Of a DNA stretch of 64,000 bases, positions 10,901-17,768 are shown piece after piece. The notes under the pieces were generated by a model. It was not told the origin of the DNA and ran no database searches. It saw nothing but the letters and a program-made list of their open reading frames with translations. The translations under genes were made by a program, and so were the position numbers. Source of the DNA: Paenibacillus harenae (GTDB lineage Bacteria > Bacillota > Bacilli > Paenibacillales > Paenibacillaceae); the NCBI RefSeq assembly GCF_030812415.1, contig NZ_JAUSST010000006.1, forward strand, positions 248,001-312,000, written 5' to 3'. Position 1 is the stretch's first letter, and each line of letters opens with the position of its first letter.

Positions 10901-11818
10901 AGCGGACTGGAAGAGAAGGCGGACGCCGATTTGCGACTTATGGCAAGCGGCAAGGAAGTCGCGGCTGCAAGTTCTGCGGCAAGAGTGGGCAAAGCAAGAA
11001 TATTGCTGGCCGAGGACAATAAGATCAATCAGCTCGTCGCTCTCGAAATATTGAAAGCGAGCGGCTATGAGGCCGGACTTGCCGAGAATGGGCAGGAGGC
11101 GCTGAACAAGCTGGAGGAAGAGCATTGGGACCTGGTTCTGATCGATATTCATATGCCGGTTATGGACGGGTCCGAGGCGGTCCGGATTATACGCGAGCAG
11201 CCGAGGTTCGACAAGCTTCCGATCATTGCGGTAACGGCCAATGCGCTCACGCAAGATCATGAGCGGTACTTGAAGATGGGAATGAACGGCGTCGTCACGA
11301 AGCCGATCGATGCCGAGCGGCTGCAGAACGTCATCACGTATTGGCTGGCGCAAGGCGGCAAGGACAAGCTGCTGTCGCCTGCCTTATGGGAGGATGGCGC
11401 GATTGAGGCCGAGAGCGGCAAGCAGGGGCAGGAGAAGGCCGAACTGGTACTGCCGCAGATCGAAGGGATGGATGTGCCGGGGGCTCTGGCACGGGTGAAT
11501 GGCAAGCTGCCGATCTTTATTCATATGCTGGAGCAGTTCCGCCGCGATTACTTGTCATTTTGCGATCAATTGCGGTTAACGGTGCTGCAGGAGGAGCTGT
11601 CCATGGCGAAGCGGATGGTTCATACGCTGAAGGGAGCGGCAGGCTATTTGTCCGCTGCGGAGCTGTCGGCTTCCGCAGCCGAGGTCGACCGGATCTTGAA
11701 GGAAAGCGAACCGGATACGGTTATTTTGCATGCTTCCATTCATAAATTAAATAAGGAGCTTACGACGCTTCTGGAAGGGCTTAAGGATGTCCCGGCTCTG
11801 TTCGACAATAAATCCTAA
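7940..11818 (+). CDS. hybrid sensor histidine kinase: Cache-HAMP-PAS-PAS-HisKA-HATPase-REC-REC-HPt
   Basis: 1292-residue membrane kinase. Order: TM1 (about 7-28), extracellular Cache-type sensor (about 40-270), TM2, HAMP, two PAS domains (about 350-610), HisKA with phospho-His632 in SHEIRTPLNG, HATPase with DTGIGM and GGTGLGL, receiver 1 with Asp923 (ILDMEMP), receiver 2 with Asp1069 (LIDIHMPVMDG), and an HPt domain with His1228 (MVHTLKGAAG). All four phosphotransfer residues appear intact, so a His-Asp-His relay can run inside one chain. TTG start after GAGAGGAG. An OmpR-type regulator follows after 101 nt and is the natural output. The ligand is unknown. Confidence 0.9.
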   Translation: MKKMSLRTKGLILIILISLFPLLVAGIGNYSAVKESMTESAIEQASSQQSIQANDLSSWMAIRKAEVLVMSRTDAVRFGKDDTRLTYFQRELIRSGFVYYAMGYADKDGNVLRTDGERRDIDKEPFFQDAIRGQVVITDPYTPSFSSLKQFLIVVPVYGPQNEVQGVVYASILFSAIDKFLEKNIDQSVLYLYTDNGSMIFNSVSGVMENVSLYDDGMSLKPFAEKLTTIDQGYVKISEQSGRHALFYTKVDGTPWRLALKEPISKLEAMLNPIFWRIFITIAISEAIIALTFYLYFEGIIKRLERILAVTEQAASGDFESNHLATTPNDEIGQLAHSVNGMMEHLQEMFDRLEAIINQNQYAFIVLDDQYRVSYLNKKAEEMLGYTTEELSGWATPLLFMDMEEIDREAERLTERLGREVQPGLEVFKELRNEKFSYEREWTFIHKDGTRIPTVHSSNGLRDRNGRFSGVVGMVSNITERKQVEKSRNRLLEIVESAKDLIASVDMEGKVIYLNGAGKEMLGIENEHGHSELVEQHVQPGMYGELVRGAKFAEKRGFWESGAQLLRKDGELLHVSMVVVAHQDMWTGEKFFSCIARDISEQIHVQDELIRAREEAEEANQSKSRFLALMSHEIRTPLNGIVGLTHLMRKTGLSSSQKDYMDKMQTSSETLLRIINDILDFSKIEAGKIEVERLPFQPDELLSRLTDQLSVFMGGKEQFEFIIESSERMPQTVIGDAMRLEQVLLNLCINAIKFTSKGRVKLQVEQMESNGETARIRFDISDTGIGMTKEQLDKLFKPFTQADGSTTRKFGGTGLGLVISKSFVELMGGKLKVESVPAVGSRFNFTLSFPIIHSYAQHAWQLDADMAEQPVWIVEDDAEMRSHWSGMMEAFGMAPVSFDSWKNAKERLMRTGAGTLPKLIILDMEMPDMYGVETWLEFHRVAEARGVRTIAMTTSYGRDEMLQLPDSQRPVTLLIKPLTRISLQRALSGLEEKADADLRLMASGKEVAAASSAARVGKARILLAEDNKINQLVALEILKASGYEAGLAENGQEALNKLEEEHWDLVLIDIHMPVMDGSEAVRIIREQPRFDKLPIIAVTANALTQDHERYLKMGMNGVVTKPIDAERLQNVITYWLAQGGKDKLLSPALWEDGAIEAESGKQGQEKAELVLPQIEGMDVPGALARVNGKLPIFIHMLEQFRRDYLSFCDQLRLTVLQEELSMAKRMVHTLKGAAGYLSAAELSASAAEVDRILKESEPDTVILHASIHKLNKELTTLLEGLKDVPALFDNKS

Positions 11819-11836
11819 CAATTTTCTAACAACTTA

Positions 11837-11865
11837 TTGTTCAGATAAAAGCGGTATTGTATAGT
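11837..11865 (+). promoter_or_regulatory. promoter of the response regulator
   Basis: TTGTTC (11837-11842) and TATAGT (11860-11865) are separated by 17 nt, 54 nt upstream of the regulator ATG. The regulator can therefore be transcribed independently of the kinase. Confidence 0.5.
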
Positions 11866-11919
11866 AGAGATACATTATAAAATCGACAGAAATCTTCAAT
11901 CCTGAAAAAGGGTGACGAC

Positions 11920-12645
11920 ATGTATAAAGTTCTAGTTATTGAAGATGATGTCATGATGAGCGATATGCTGTCTATGTATTTGTCGGAAGAAGGTTATTCC
12001 GTCGCACAGGCGTATCGTGCGGATGACGGCATTAAGCTCGCAGCGGAGTTCGGTCCCGATCTTGTGCTGTTGGACCTCATGCTGCCCGACCTGGATGGAA
12101 TGGAGGTGTGCGCCGTCATTCGAAAAAGGTCCAACGTGCCCATTATGATTCTTTCGATGAAGAGCGAAGTGTCCGAGCGCGTGCAAGCGCTTAAGGCAGG
12201 AGCGGACGATTACATGTGCAAACCCTTTAGTATGCACGAAATGACGGCAAGGGTGGAAGCATTAATCCGGCGCTCTCAGACGACGATATCCGAGGCCGTA
12301 CTGCAGGCAGCCGCGACGAACGAGGCCTTAGACGATCTGGATCCGATTCAATTGGATTTCGAGAGAAGGCTGCTGCTCGTACGAGGGCAACTGGTAGAGA
12401 CGACTTTTTCCGAATATGAACTGATGAAGCTGTTTTTGGCTTATCCGGGCAAAGTGTTCAGTAGGGAAGAACTGATTAACACGATTCGCGGCTTCGACTC
12501 CTTCGTTACCGATCGCGCTATAGACGTACATATTGTCAATCTTCGGAAGAAGATCGAGCAGAACCCGAAGGAGCCGCGTCTCATTCGTACCGTGTGGGGG
12601 TTTGGCTACAAATACACAGCAGATCACTCGACCATAGGCAGATAA
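11920..12645 (+). CDS. OmpR/PhoB-family response regulator
   Basis: 241 residues: N-terminal receiver (VIEDDVMM, phospho-Asp in LVLLDLMLPDLDG, Lys in CKPFS) and a C-terminal winged helix (TFSEYELMKLFLAYPGKVFSREELI, VDVHI-like segment DVHIVNLRKKIE, and RTVWGFGYKY). It should bind DNA when phosphorylated. The AAAAAGGGTGACGAC leader supplies the RBS. Its position after the hybrid kinase suggests the two form one system, although a separate promoter lies between them. A terminator follows directly. Confidence 0.9.
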   Translation: MYKVLVIEDDVMMSDMLSMYLSEEGYSVAQAYRADDGIKLAAEFGPDLVLLDLMLPDLDGMEVCAVIRKRSNVPIMILSMKSEVSERVQALKAGADDYMCKPFSMHEMTARVEALIRRSQTTISEAVLQAAATNEALDDLDPIQLDFERRLLLVRGQLVETTFSEYELMKLFLAYPGKVFSREELINTIRGFDSFVTDRAIDVHIVNLRKKIEQNPKEPRLIRTVWGFGYKYTADHSTIGR

Positions 12646-12692
12646 TAATGGATCATCTTCCAAGAAACATTTCATTTTCTAAAATGACAAAG

Positions 12693-12727
12693 AAACCATT
12701 TCGCAACGAAGCGGATGGTTTTTTTTG
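12693..12727 (+). terminator. intrinsic terminator after response regulator
   Basis: The arms AAACCAT (12693-12699) and ATGGTTT (12715-12721), with further pairing inside, are followed by eight T residues. Confidence 0.8.
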
Positions 12728-12915
12728 AGCAAATTAACCCGCGTCGACGTGGACACCATTCCGACAGGAACGGAAGACCTATTAGAATAAGTCGTTAGGC
12801 CTGTCCATGTGTTTATTAAAATATCTAACAAAACTAAAACCCTTCCCATAAATTTCCCTAATAGTTGTATGGCAGAATAGACTTAACGAAAAAAATGTTA
12901 AGGCGGCGATATAGG

Positions 12916-14211
12916 ATGGAGGCATTAACCGGATTGTCTGGGCGTAAGGAAGTATTCGCGCAACTTGAAACAGCTGTCCATCTAGCGCGTGCGGCCGATA
13001 ATCGATTGATTGTGGCCCTAGTCGACCTTGATCGGTTCTATCGGTTAAATGCAACAAGAGGCCATGAATTCGGGGATGAAGTGCTCAATATCGTGGGGTC
13101 AAGGCTGGAACAAGCGGGACCTTCGCCTGCAACAGTATGCAGAATCGGCGGCAACACGTACATGGTATCGATGCAGCTCAAACATGGAACGGATTCATGC
13201 CTGCACGCAGTGGAAGCAATTAAGCACGCGGTCGAGCTCCCGATCGATGAGGACGGAACGGAGCTGTATCTTACCTCCAGCATTGGAGCTGCCCTATTTC
13301 CTGAGGACGGGCAATCATGCGAGCAACTTGTATGCCGCGCGGAATCCGCACTCCATCAGTCGAAGAGCGAAGGCGGCAATCGGACGCTATTTTACAACTT
13401 GGACAATACCTATCGATTGCATCGAAGAATCGATATCGAGGCTTCGCTAAGACCGGCTTTGTACATGAGGCAATTTTATCTGGCCTATCAGCCGATCTTC
13501 CGGGTATCCGACGGCAAGATGAGAGGTTTCGAAGCGCTCATTCGTTGGAAGCATCCTGAGCTTGGCGTCATTAGCCCGGCGGAGTTCATCCCAATAGCCG
13601 AGCATAATGGACTTATCGTCCCAATCGGAGAATGGGTGCTTCGCGAGGCATGCAAGAGGCTTGCCGGCATGAATAATTACGGATTAGGTCCCCTGATCAT
13701 CTCCGTTAATATTTCGCCTGTACAGCTTCAGGATCCGACCTTCGCGCAGACCGTTCTTCACATCTTGGATGAGCACGACATTGATTACAGCTCTATTGAA
13801 CTGGAAATTACGGAGAACGTGACGTTGAAACATTCCGAAAAGGTGCTGTCCTCCTTAAGCAAGCTTCGGTGCGCAGGCGTGCGTATCGCGTTGGACGATT
13901 TCGGAACGGGTTATTCCTCTCTCGTCAACCTCAAGCAGCTTCCTATTCATTGTCTCAAAATCGATAAATCTTTTATTAGAGAAATCGATTTGCCAAGCGC
14001 GGAGAGGTTGATCGTCGAGTCTCTAGTCGATCTTGTACATAAGCTTGGCCTAGAGGTTATAGCCGAGGGCGTCGAGTATAAAGAACAATACGAATTGCTC
14101 AAGTCTTGGGGCTGCGACTATGTACAAGGCTTCTTGTTCGGCAAGCCAATGAATCCCGGCCAGCTCGATCTATCGATGATCAAAACGAATGGAACGCCGG
14201 CTTCATTGTAA
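12916..14211 (+). CDS. EAL phosphodiesterase with degenerate GGDEF domain
   Basis: 431-residue soluble protein. The N-terminal domain has the GGDEF fold (ALVDLDRFYRLNATRGHEFGD) but the signature reads RIGGNTY instead of RxGGDEF, so cyclase activity is unlikely and it may be a regulatory GTP-binding domain. The EAL domain is intact: GFEALIRWKHP, ISVNISPVQL, ELEITENVTL, DDFGTGYSSL, KIDKSFI and EGVE, so it should hydrolyse cyclic di-GMP. Start at the ATG after AAGGCGG; the frame is open 51 nt further upstream. A small CTTAAC/GTTAAG hairpin (12883-12903) lies just before the RBS. Confidence 0.85.
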   Translation: MEALTGLSGRKEVFAQLETAVHLARAADNRLIVALVDLDRFYRLNATRGHEFGDEVLNIVGSRLEQAGPSPATVCRIGGNTYMVSMQLKHGTDSCLHAVEAIKHAVELPIDEDGTELYLTSSIGAALFPEDGQSCEQLVCRAESALHQSKSEGGNRTLFYNLDNTYRLHRRIDIEASLRPALYMRQFYLAYQPIFRVSDGKMRGFEALIRWKHPELGVISPAEFIPIAEHNGLIVPIGEWVLREACKRLAGMNNYGLGPLIISVNISPVQLQDPTFAQTVLHILDEHDIDYSSIELEITENVTLKHSEKVLSSLSKLRCAGVRIALDDFGTGYSSLVNLKQLPIHCLKIDKSFIREIDLPSAERLIVESLVDLVHKLGLEVIAEGVEYKEQYELLKSWGCDYVQGFLFGKPMNPGQLDLSMIKTNGTPASL

Positions 14212-14297
14212 GAAATCGCGGCCGCCTTTGCAATGCAGGCGACTATGGCCGAAGATTTGCAGCTTCAGACTAACCGATTCCAAGCGTAGCTTGATTG

Positions 14298-14345
14298 GGG
14301 CTGTCCAAGCAGACGATTGATTGTCTGTTTGGACAGCCCTTTGCG
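14298..14345. terminator. long inverted repeat / terminator
   Basis: 17-nt arms 14298-14314 and 14323-14339 (one G-U pair, starting GGGCTGTCC) enclose an 8-nt loop and are followed by a short TTTG. It probably ends the EAL transcript. The rest of the 400-nt gap 14212-14612 shows one further hairpin and no convincing ORF. Confidence 0.6.
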
Positions 14346-14506
14346 TTGGGTGACGCTGCTTACCCGTTCCATCGAGCTGGCGTCAACCGTCGAAGCAGCG
14401 TTGTAAGAGCGTATAGGCGCTTAAGGGGAGTAACATGGGTGCGGTGAAGCTGCGTAAGAGCATGTACACGCTTACAAACTGCCGGCGCACTTCTTATAAC
14501 GCAAAG

Positions 14507-14533
14507 AAACCGCCTGGCATTTGGCGGTTTTCA
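14507..14533 (+). terminator. second hairpin terminator in the 14212-14612 gap
   Basis: AAACCGCC (14507-14514) pairs with GGCGGTTT (14523-14530), followed by TTTC. The leftward gene on the other side ends at 14613. Confidence 0.5.
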
Positions 14534-14612
14534 CGACTTTGGCGATCTATGAGTTAGATGATGATATGAAGTGCAGTTAATTATAAAGTGTATTAATTAT
14601 TGACTAAGAAAT

Positions 14613-14831
14613 TTAGGAAACTTCCAAATAAAGTTTTGTGCCGTCCGTATATTGGAAGATAGCGACATCGCGTACCATTTCGACGGATTTGATTCGTCTC
14701 CACTTTTTGCGGAAGTCGAAATCCAGTTCCATTTCATGTAATTTATGGTTGAGCAGTTCTATCGATGCCGATTGTTCGTTAGGATAGTAGACGGGGACAG
14801 AACGTTTTTTGAAGTTAATGATTCGCATCAT
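14613..14831 (-). CDS. small conserved-looking hypothetical protein
   Basis: 72 residues with a mix of charged and aromatic residues, no membrane segment, and a central helix (ELLNHKLHEMELDFDFRKKWRRI) followed by a strand-rich end (VAIFQYTDGTKLYLEVS). I do not recognise the family. GGAGG lies about 11 nt before the ATG at 14831; an in-frame GTG at 14843 is too close to the RBS. It stands alone. Confidence 0.55.
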   Translation of the reverse strand: MMRIINFKKRSVPVYYPNEQSASIELLNHKLHEMELDFDFRKKWRRIKSVEMVRDVAIFQYTDGTKLYLEVS

Positions 14832-14940
14832 AACCTCGAACACCTCCGATCATTTTTTCCTATTCTAACGTACAATTCTTAGCGCCTTATGAAACTACCG
14901 TAAGGATTTTGTTTATTTTGCTCACATTTTCCTAACAGGT

Positions 14941-15129
14941 TTATGAACTGGAAAAGCTGCTATATTTTTTCTTGTAATAGCCATGACCGTAATTTCGTTG
15001 CCCCGGTGGCGGATAATGCGGCGGACGGTTGTGACCTCTTCTATAGTCACTGCTGCTGTAGTGGTTACGTCTATGGTTTTTACGGCCCATGAGGGAGTAA
15101 AACAAACGTTTTAGCAAATGTCTAATCAT
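14941..15129 (-). CDS. small basic Tyr/His/Arg-rich protein
   Basis: 62 residues, very basic, rich in Arg, His, Tyr and Ser, with a Pro/His cluster (RPPHYPPPG) and a Ser-rich end. No domain is recognised. AGGAGG lies 8 nt before the ATG and gives good support for this start; the open frame reaches further upstream without an RBS. Such composition suits a nucleic-acid-binding or coat-type protein, but that is a guess. Confidence 0.5.
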   Translation of the reverse strand: MIRHLLKRLFYSLMGRKNHRRNHYSSSDYRRGHNRPPHYPPPGQRNYGHGYYKKKYSSFSSS

Positions 15130-15292
15130 CGCTCTGACCTCCTGTTCCTGCATTTGTAAGGTAGTACGGCGGGGTTGCGTCAAAGTTTCCTGCGAGAGAC
15201 CGTTTTCTGCTCGACAACAAAAAATAGGCGATGTAAGCTGGGCATACAATATATACATAAACTAAGGCATACATGCGTTCTTTACTTTAGTA

Positions 15293-15408
15293 TACGCTTA
15301 CGAAGTAAGCTTGCTAAGCAAACTTTACCATACGCTTTCGAAGTAGGTTTGCATTCGCAAACCTTGGCATATGCTTACGAAGTAAGTTTGCTAAGCAAAC
15401 TTTTTGGG
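15293..15408 (+). repeat. three tandem 38-39 bp units, each with a hairpin
   Basis: Units at 15293-15330, 15331-15369 and 15370-15408 begin TACGCTT or TATGCTT. Each contains a hairpin; the third is AAGTTTGC-TAA-GCAAACTT, and the second has a compensating change on both arms (AGGTTTGC with GCAAACCT). The third hairpin is followed by five T and then the RBS of the downstream kinase gene. Confidence 0.75.
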
Positions 15409-15419
15409 AGGGTGGCACC

Positions 15420-16331
15420 ATGCTTCATTTTATCGCAAGGAAATGGACAGAGATGCTGAATCATTGGCAAGATTATCCGCTCCGGAAAGGGATGAAGTGG
15501 CAAGGACGCTACCGGATCGAGCGGTTTCTCGGTATGGGCAGCTATGGCCAGGCATACGCCTGCCATGATCTGCAGAGCGGTCAATCCGTATTGCTGAAGC
15601 GAAGCAAGCCGAGCAAGGGAGAGTTGGGCAGGCGGCTGCTGGAGAGGGAAAGCTTTATTTTGCAGGAGCTGCTGCATCCTCAAATTCCGCGTTGGTACGG
15701 CTACGAGAGGATGGCCCATGAAGATGGCCTTATCATGGAACTTATAGACGGCAGCAGCATGGAGGACGAGTTGCAGGAGCATGGCCGCACTTACGCGGTG
15801 CTCGAGGCGCTGTATGTGCTGCAGAACCTGTTGCAGCCGCTTAAGGAGCTGCACCGGATGGGGTTCGTTCATCGAGACGTTCGCATACCGAATGTGTTGC
15901 ATAAGCAAGGGGTCATGTATTTGATCGACTATGGCTTAGCCTGCCGGATCGGAGAGGAGCTTCCTCTGGAGCTGCGCGAGCAGCTTAAGGAGATGCCAGC
16001 GGCTTCGGAGGCGTTATCGGACAGCTGGGCGGCGGTGAAGCGGCGCATGCGCGAGCCTCACCCGACGAGCGATCTGTATGGACTCGGCCATCTGTTCCTC
16101 TTCTTGATGTACGCCGGTTACGAGGCCTCGGAGGATTTGGAGGATCGCGGCTGGGAGGAAGAGCTGGGACTTCCCGAGCAAGTCATCAGCTTCGTACGCA
16201 AGCTTCTCATGACAGGAGAGGAAAGTTATCTATCCGATGAGCAATGCGAGCAGGAGCTGGAGCGGCTGATTGCTGAGCTAGAAGGGCCAAGCACCGTCAT
16301 TCGGAAGTTAACAAGTAGCAGGCGACGGTAA
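15420..16331 (+). CDS. serine/threonine protein kinase
   Basis: 303-residue Hanks-type kinase without a membrane segment. Visible are the Gly-rich loop GMGSYGQAY, the catalytic Lys in VLLKRS, the catalytic loop FVHRDVRIPNVL (HRD with Asn), and DYG replacing DFG in the magnesium-binding motif, all likely functional. RBS GGGAGGG is 7 nt before ATG. The leader holds three tandem hairpins. The 3' end overlaps the convergent TraX-like gene by 35 nt. Targets are unknown. Confidence 0.8.
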   Translation: MLHFIARKWTEMLNHWQDYPLRKGMKWQGRYRIERFLGMGSYGQAYACHDLQSGQSVLLKRSKPSKGELGRRLLERESFILQELLHPQIPRWYGYERMAHEDGLIMELIDGSSMEDELQEHGRTYAVLEALYVLQNLLQPLKELHRMGFVHRDVRIPNVLHKQGVMYLIDYGLACRIGEELPLELREQLKEMPAASEALSDSWAAVKRRMREPHPTSDLYGLGHLFLFLMYAGYEASEDLEDRGWEEELGLPEQVISFVRKLLMTGEESYLSDEQCEQELERLIAELEGPSTVIRKLTSSRRR

Positions 16332-16932
16332 GCAGCACGAGGTGAAGCGGATAAAAGCTACGCCAGACCCAACGCGGAATCTTGATCCGATCGGCCGCTC
16401 GGACGAAATCGGGCAAGTAGACGAGCAGCAGCGTGGCAGCAAGACTGAACAATTGAATGTACCAGCCTTTATAAAATACGAATACCGCGTTCAACGCAAA
16501 ATGCCAACCGATCATCCAATACGGAGACGAGTAGCGGTATATAAGCACCAGCAGGACGCAATAAGCGCCATAGCTGAACGGCAACGCTTCGACGAGCAGA
16601 ACGGCTGCAGCGGCAACGCTTATCTGAACAGCCGGCTTGCTTTTCCAGCGATCCAAAAGCATGAGCAGCAACAGGCTGATGAATAACGTCCCTACAGTAT
16701 TGACCTCCGTATGCTTGAACAGCAGCATATAAGGAATCTGTGAGATGATGGCGATAAGGCCGATTCGCTTCAAATAAAGGTTCACGCTACGGGTGCGGAA
16801 GTAGCCGAGGACAAGCGCGTAAGCATAGAATGGCAGCGCAAGCCTGCCGATCATTCGCCACCCGGCGTCATCTGGAAACCAGACGATGCCGATATGGTCC
16901 ACTAACATCGACAACATGGCTAGAAATTGCAT
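16297..16932 (-). CDS. TraX-family membrane protein
   Basis: 211 residues with about seven hydrophobic helices. The N-terminus MQFLAMLSMLVDHIGIVWFPDDAGWRMIGRLALPFY fits the TraX family (F-pilin acetylase relatives), here a chromosomal acyltransferase-like protein of unknown substrate. The ATG has GAAGGTGAT upstream; the open frame extends further 5' without support. Its end overlaps the kinase gene on the other strand. Confidence 0.75.
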   Translation of the reverse strand: MQFLAMLSMLVDHIGIVWFPDDAGWRMIGRLALPFYAYALVLGYFRTRSVNLYLKRIGLIAIISQIPYMLLFKHTEVNTVGTLFISLLLLMLLDRWKSKPAVQISVAAAAVLLVEALPFSYGAYCVLLVLIYRYSSPYWMIGWHFALNAVFVFYKGWYIQLFSLAATLLLVYLPDFVRAADRIKIPRWVWRSFYPLHLVLLTVACYLLTSE

Positions 16933-17155
16933 GGGAATCACCTTCGGAGATGAGGTTTTTTCCCAGTATAGCACAACATCGATAGGACTAGAGGGGAAGA
17001 AAAGCCCCCAGCTTCGGCAGATGGAAGCGGGAGGCCTCGAATCGTATTCCTTCCTTGTCATTTGTATGACGGCAATCGTCGGTTTAGACCTTTAAGAGAC
17101 AAGAAAGGACACGCAGTTGTCGAAAAAGCTGCCGATGCACGCGCGTTTTGTCTAG

Positions 17156-17458
17156 CTATCTGGGCGCAATCACGAGCAGGTCGAAGAGCATCAGCGGCAG
17201 GACGGCATTATACGGATTGTTGAACAATCGCGGGTCGCGCATCGTGCATTGCAAATAGACGAAGCTTCGGTCAACGTGCATAATGACGCCTTCATAGCAG
17301 CGGCCATCGGACATTTTGACGCAAACGTATTTATTCATATGATTGCCGCACAGGCGCATGACCTTGTCTCGAATGTCGTTAACGGTCGCGGAATGCACCG
17401 AATCGGCTTGATAGACGAGTGTAGGGCTTGCCGCCGCTTGCTTCTTTTTGTCGGACAA
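17156..17458 (-). CDS. small protein with possible Sm-like fold
   Basis: 100 residues. After a charged, flexible first 20 residues the segment VCVKMSDGRCYEGVIMHVDRSFVYLQC resembles the Sm1 motif (hydrophobic strand, DG, then hydrophobic-x-G), which suggests an LSm/Hfq-like barrel; this is inference from the pattern only. TTG start with GGAGG 7 nt upstream. It lies immediately before tRNA-Thr, reading away from it. Confidence 0.6.
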   Translation of the reverse strand: MSDKKKQAAASPTLVYQADSVHSATVNDIRDKVMRLCGNHMNKYVCVKMSDGRCYEGVIMHVDRSFVYLQCTMRDPRLFNNPYNAVLPLMLFDLLVIAPR

Positions 17459-17655
17459 GATACTACCTCCATTCGAATGGATTTGTCATATAAGTATGCG
17501 GCATAGCGGCATGTCATGCTGAAAGGACGGGGATGCTTGGACGAAAAATCGACACAATATAGGAAGCGAAAACCAGCGCAAAACGTATTGACTTTTTTCT
17601 CGAAAATTATTATTCTAAAAAAGGTCTTTCTTGAGAGAACGACGATCGATGATTT

Positions 17656-17730
17656 GCTGGTGTAGCTCAGGGGTAGAGCAACGCACTCGTAATGCGTAGG
17701 CCGGGGGTTCAATTCCCTTCACCAGCACCA
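17656..17730 (+). tRNA. tRNA-Thr (anticodon CGT)
   Basis: Acceptor stem GCTGGTG (17656-17662) pairs with CACCAGC (17720-17726). D-arm, a 5-bp anticodon stem with loop CT-CGT-AA (anticodon 17688-17690), T-arm with TTCAATT loop, discriminator A and an encoded CCA are all present. It reads ACG threonine codons. The last 3 nt (CCA) appear to come from the prophage, since the host remnant at the other junction reads TCA. Confidence 0.95.
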
Positions 17731-17736
17731 AAGTAC
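17711..17736 (+). other. attL
   Basis: Left junction in the T-loop, acceptor and CCA end of tRNA-Thr. Base 17714 (T) belongs to the host T-loop and 17728 (C) to the phage, so crossover happened within the 13-bp identical block 17715-17727. The phage half continues as AAAGTACCTACAA (17730-17742), one arm of the attP inverted repeat. Confidence 0.85.
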
Positions 17737-17739
17737 CTA

Positions 17740-17768
17740 CAACATCCACTTTTGGGTGTTTTTTTGTT
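17740..17768 (+). terminator. terminator after tRNA-Thr supplied by the prophage
   Basis: ACATCCAC and GGGTGT arms followed by seven T. It replaces the host terminator, which is now at 60679-60710. The integrase gene ends at 17768 on the other strand. Confidence 0.6.

Noticed and set aside
15293-15408. CRISPR array
   Set aside because: The three units are contiguous without spacers and differ from one another; no cas genes are present.
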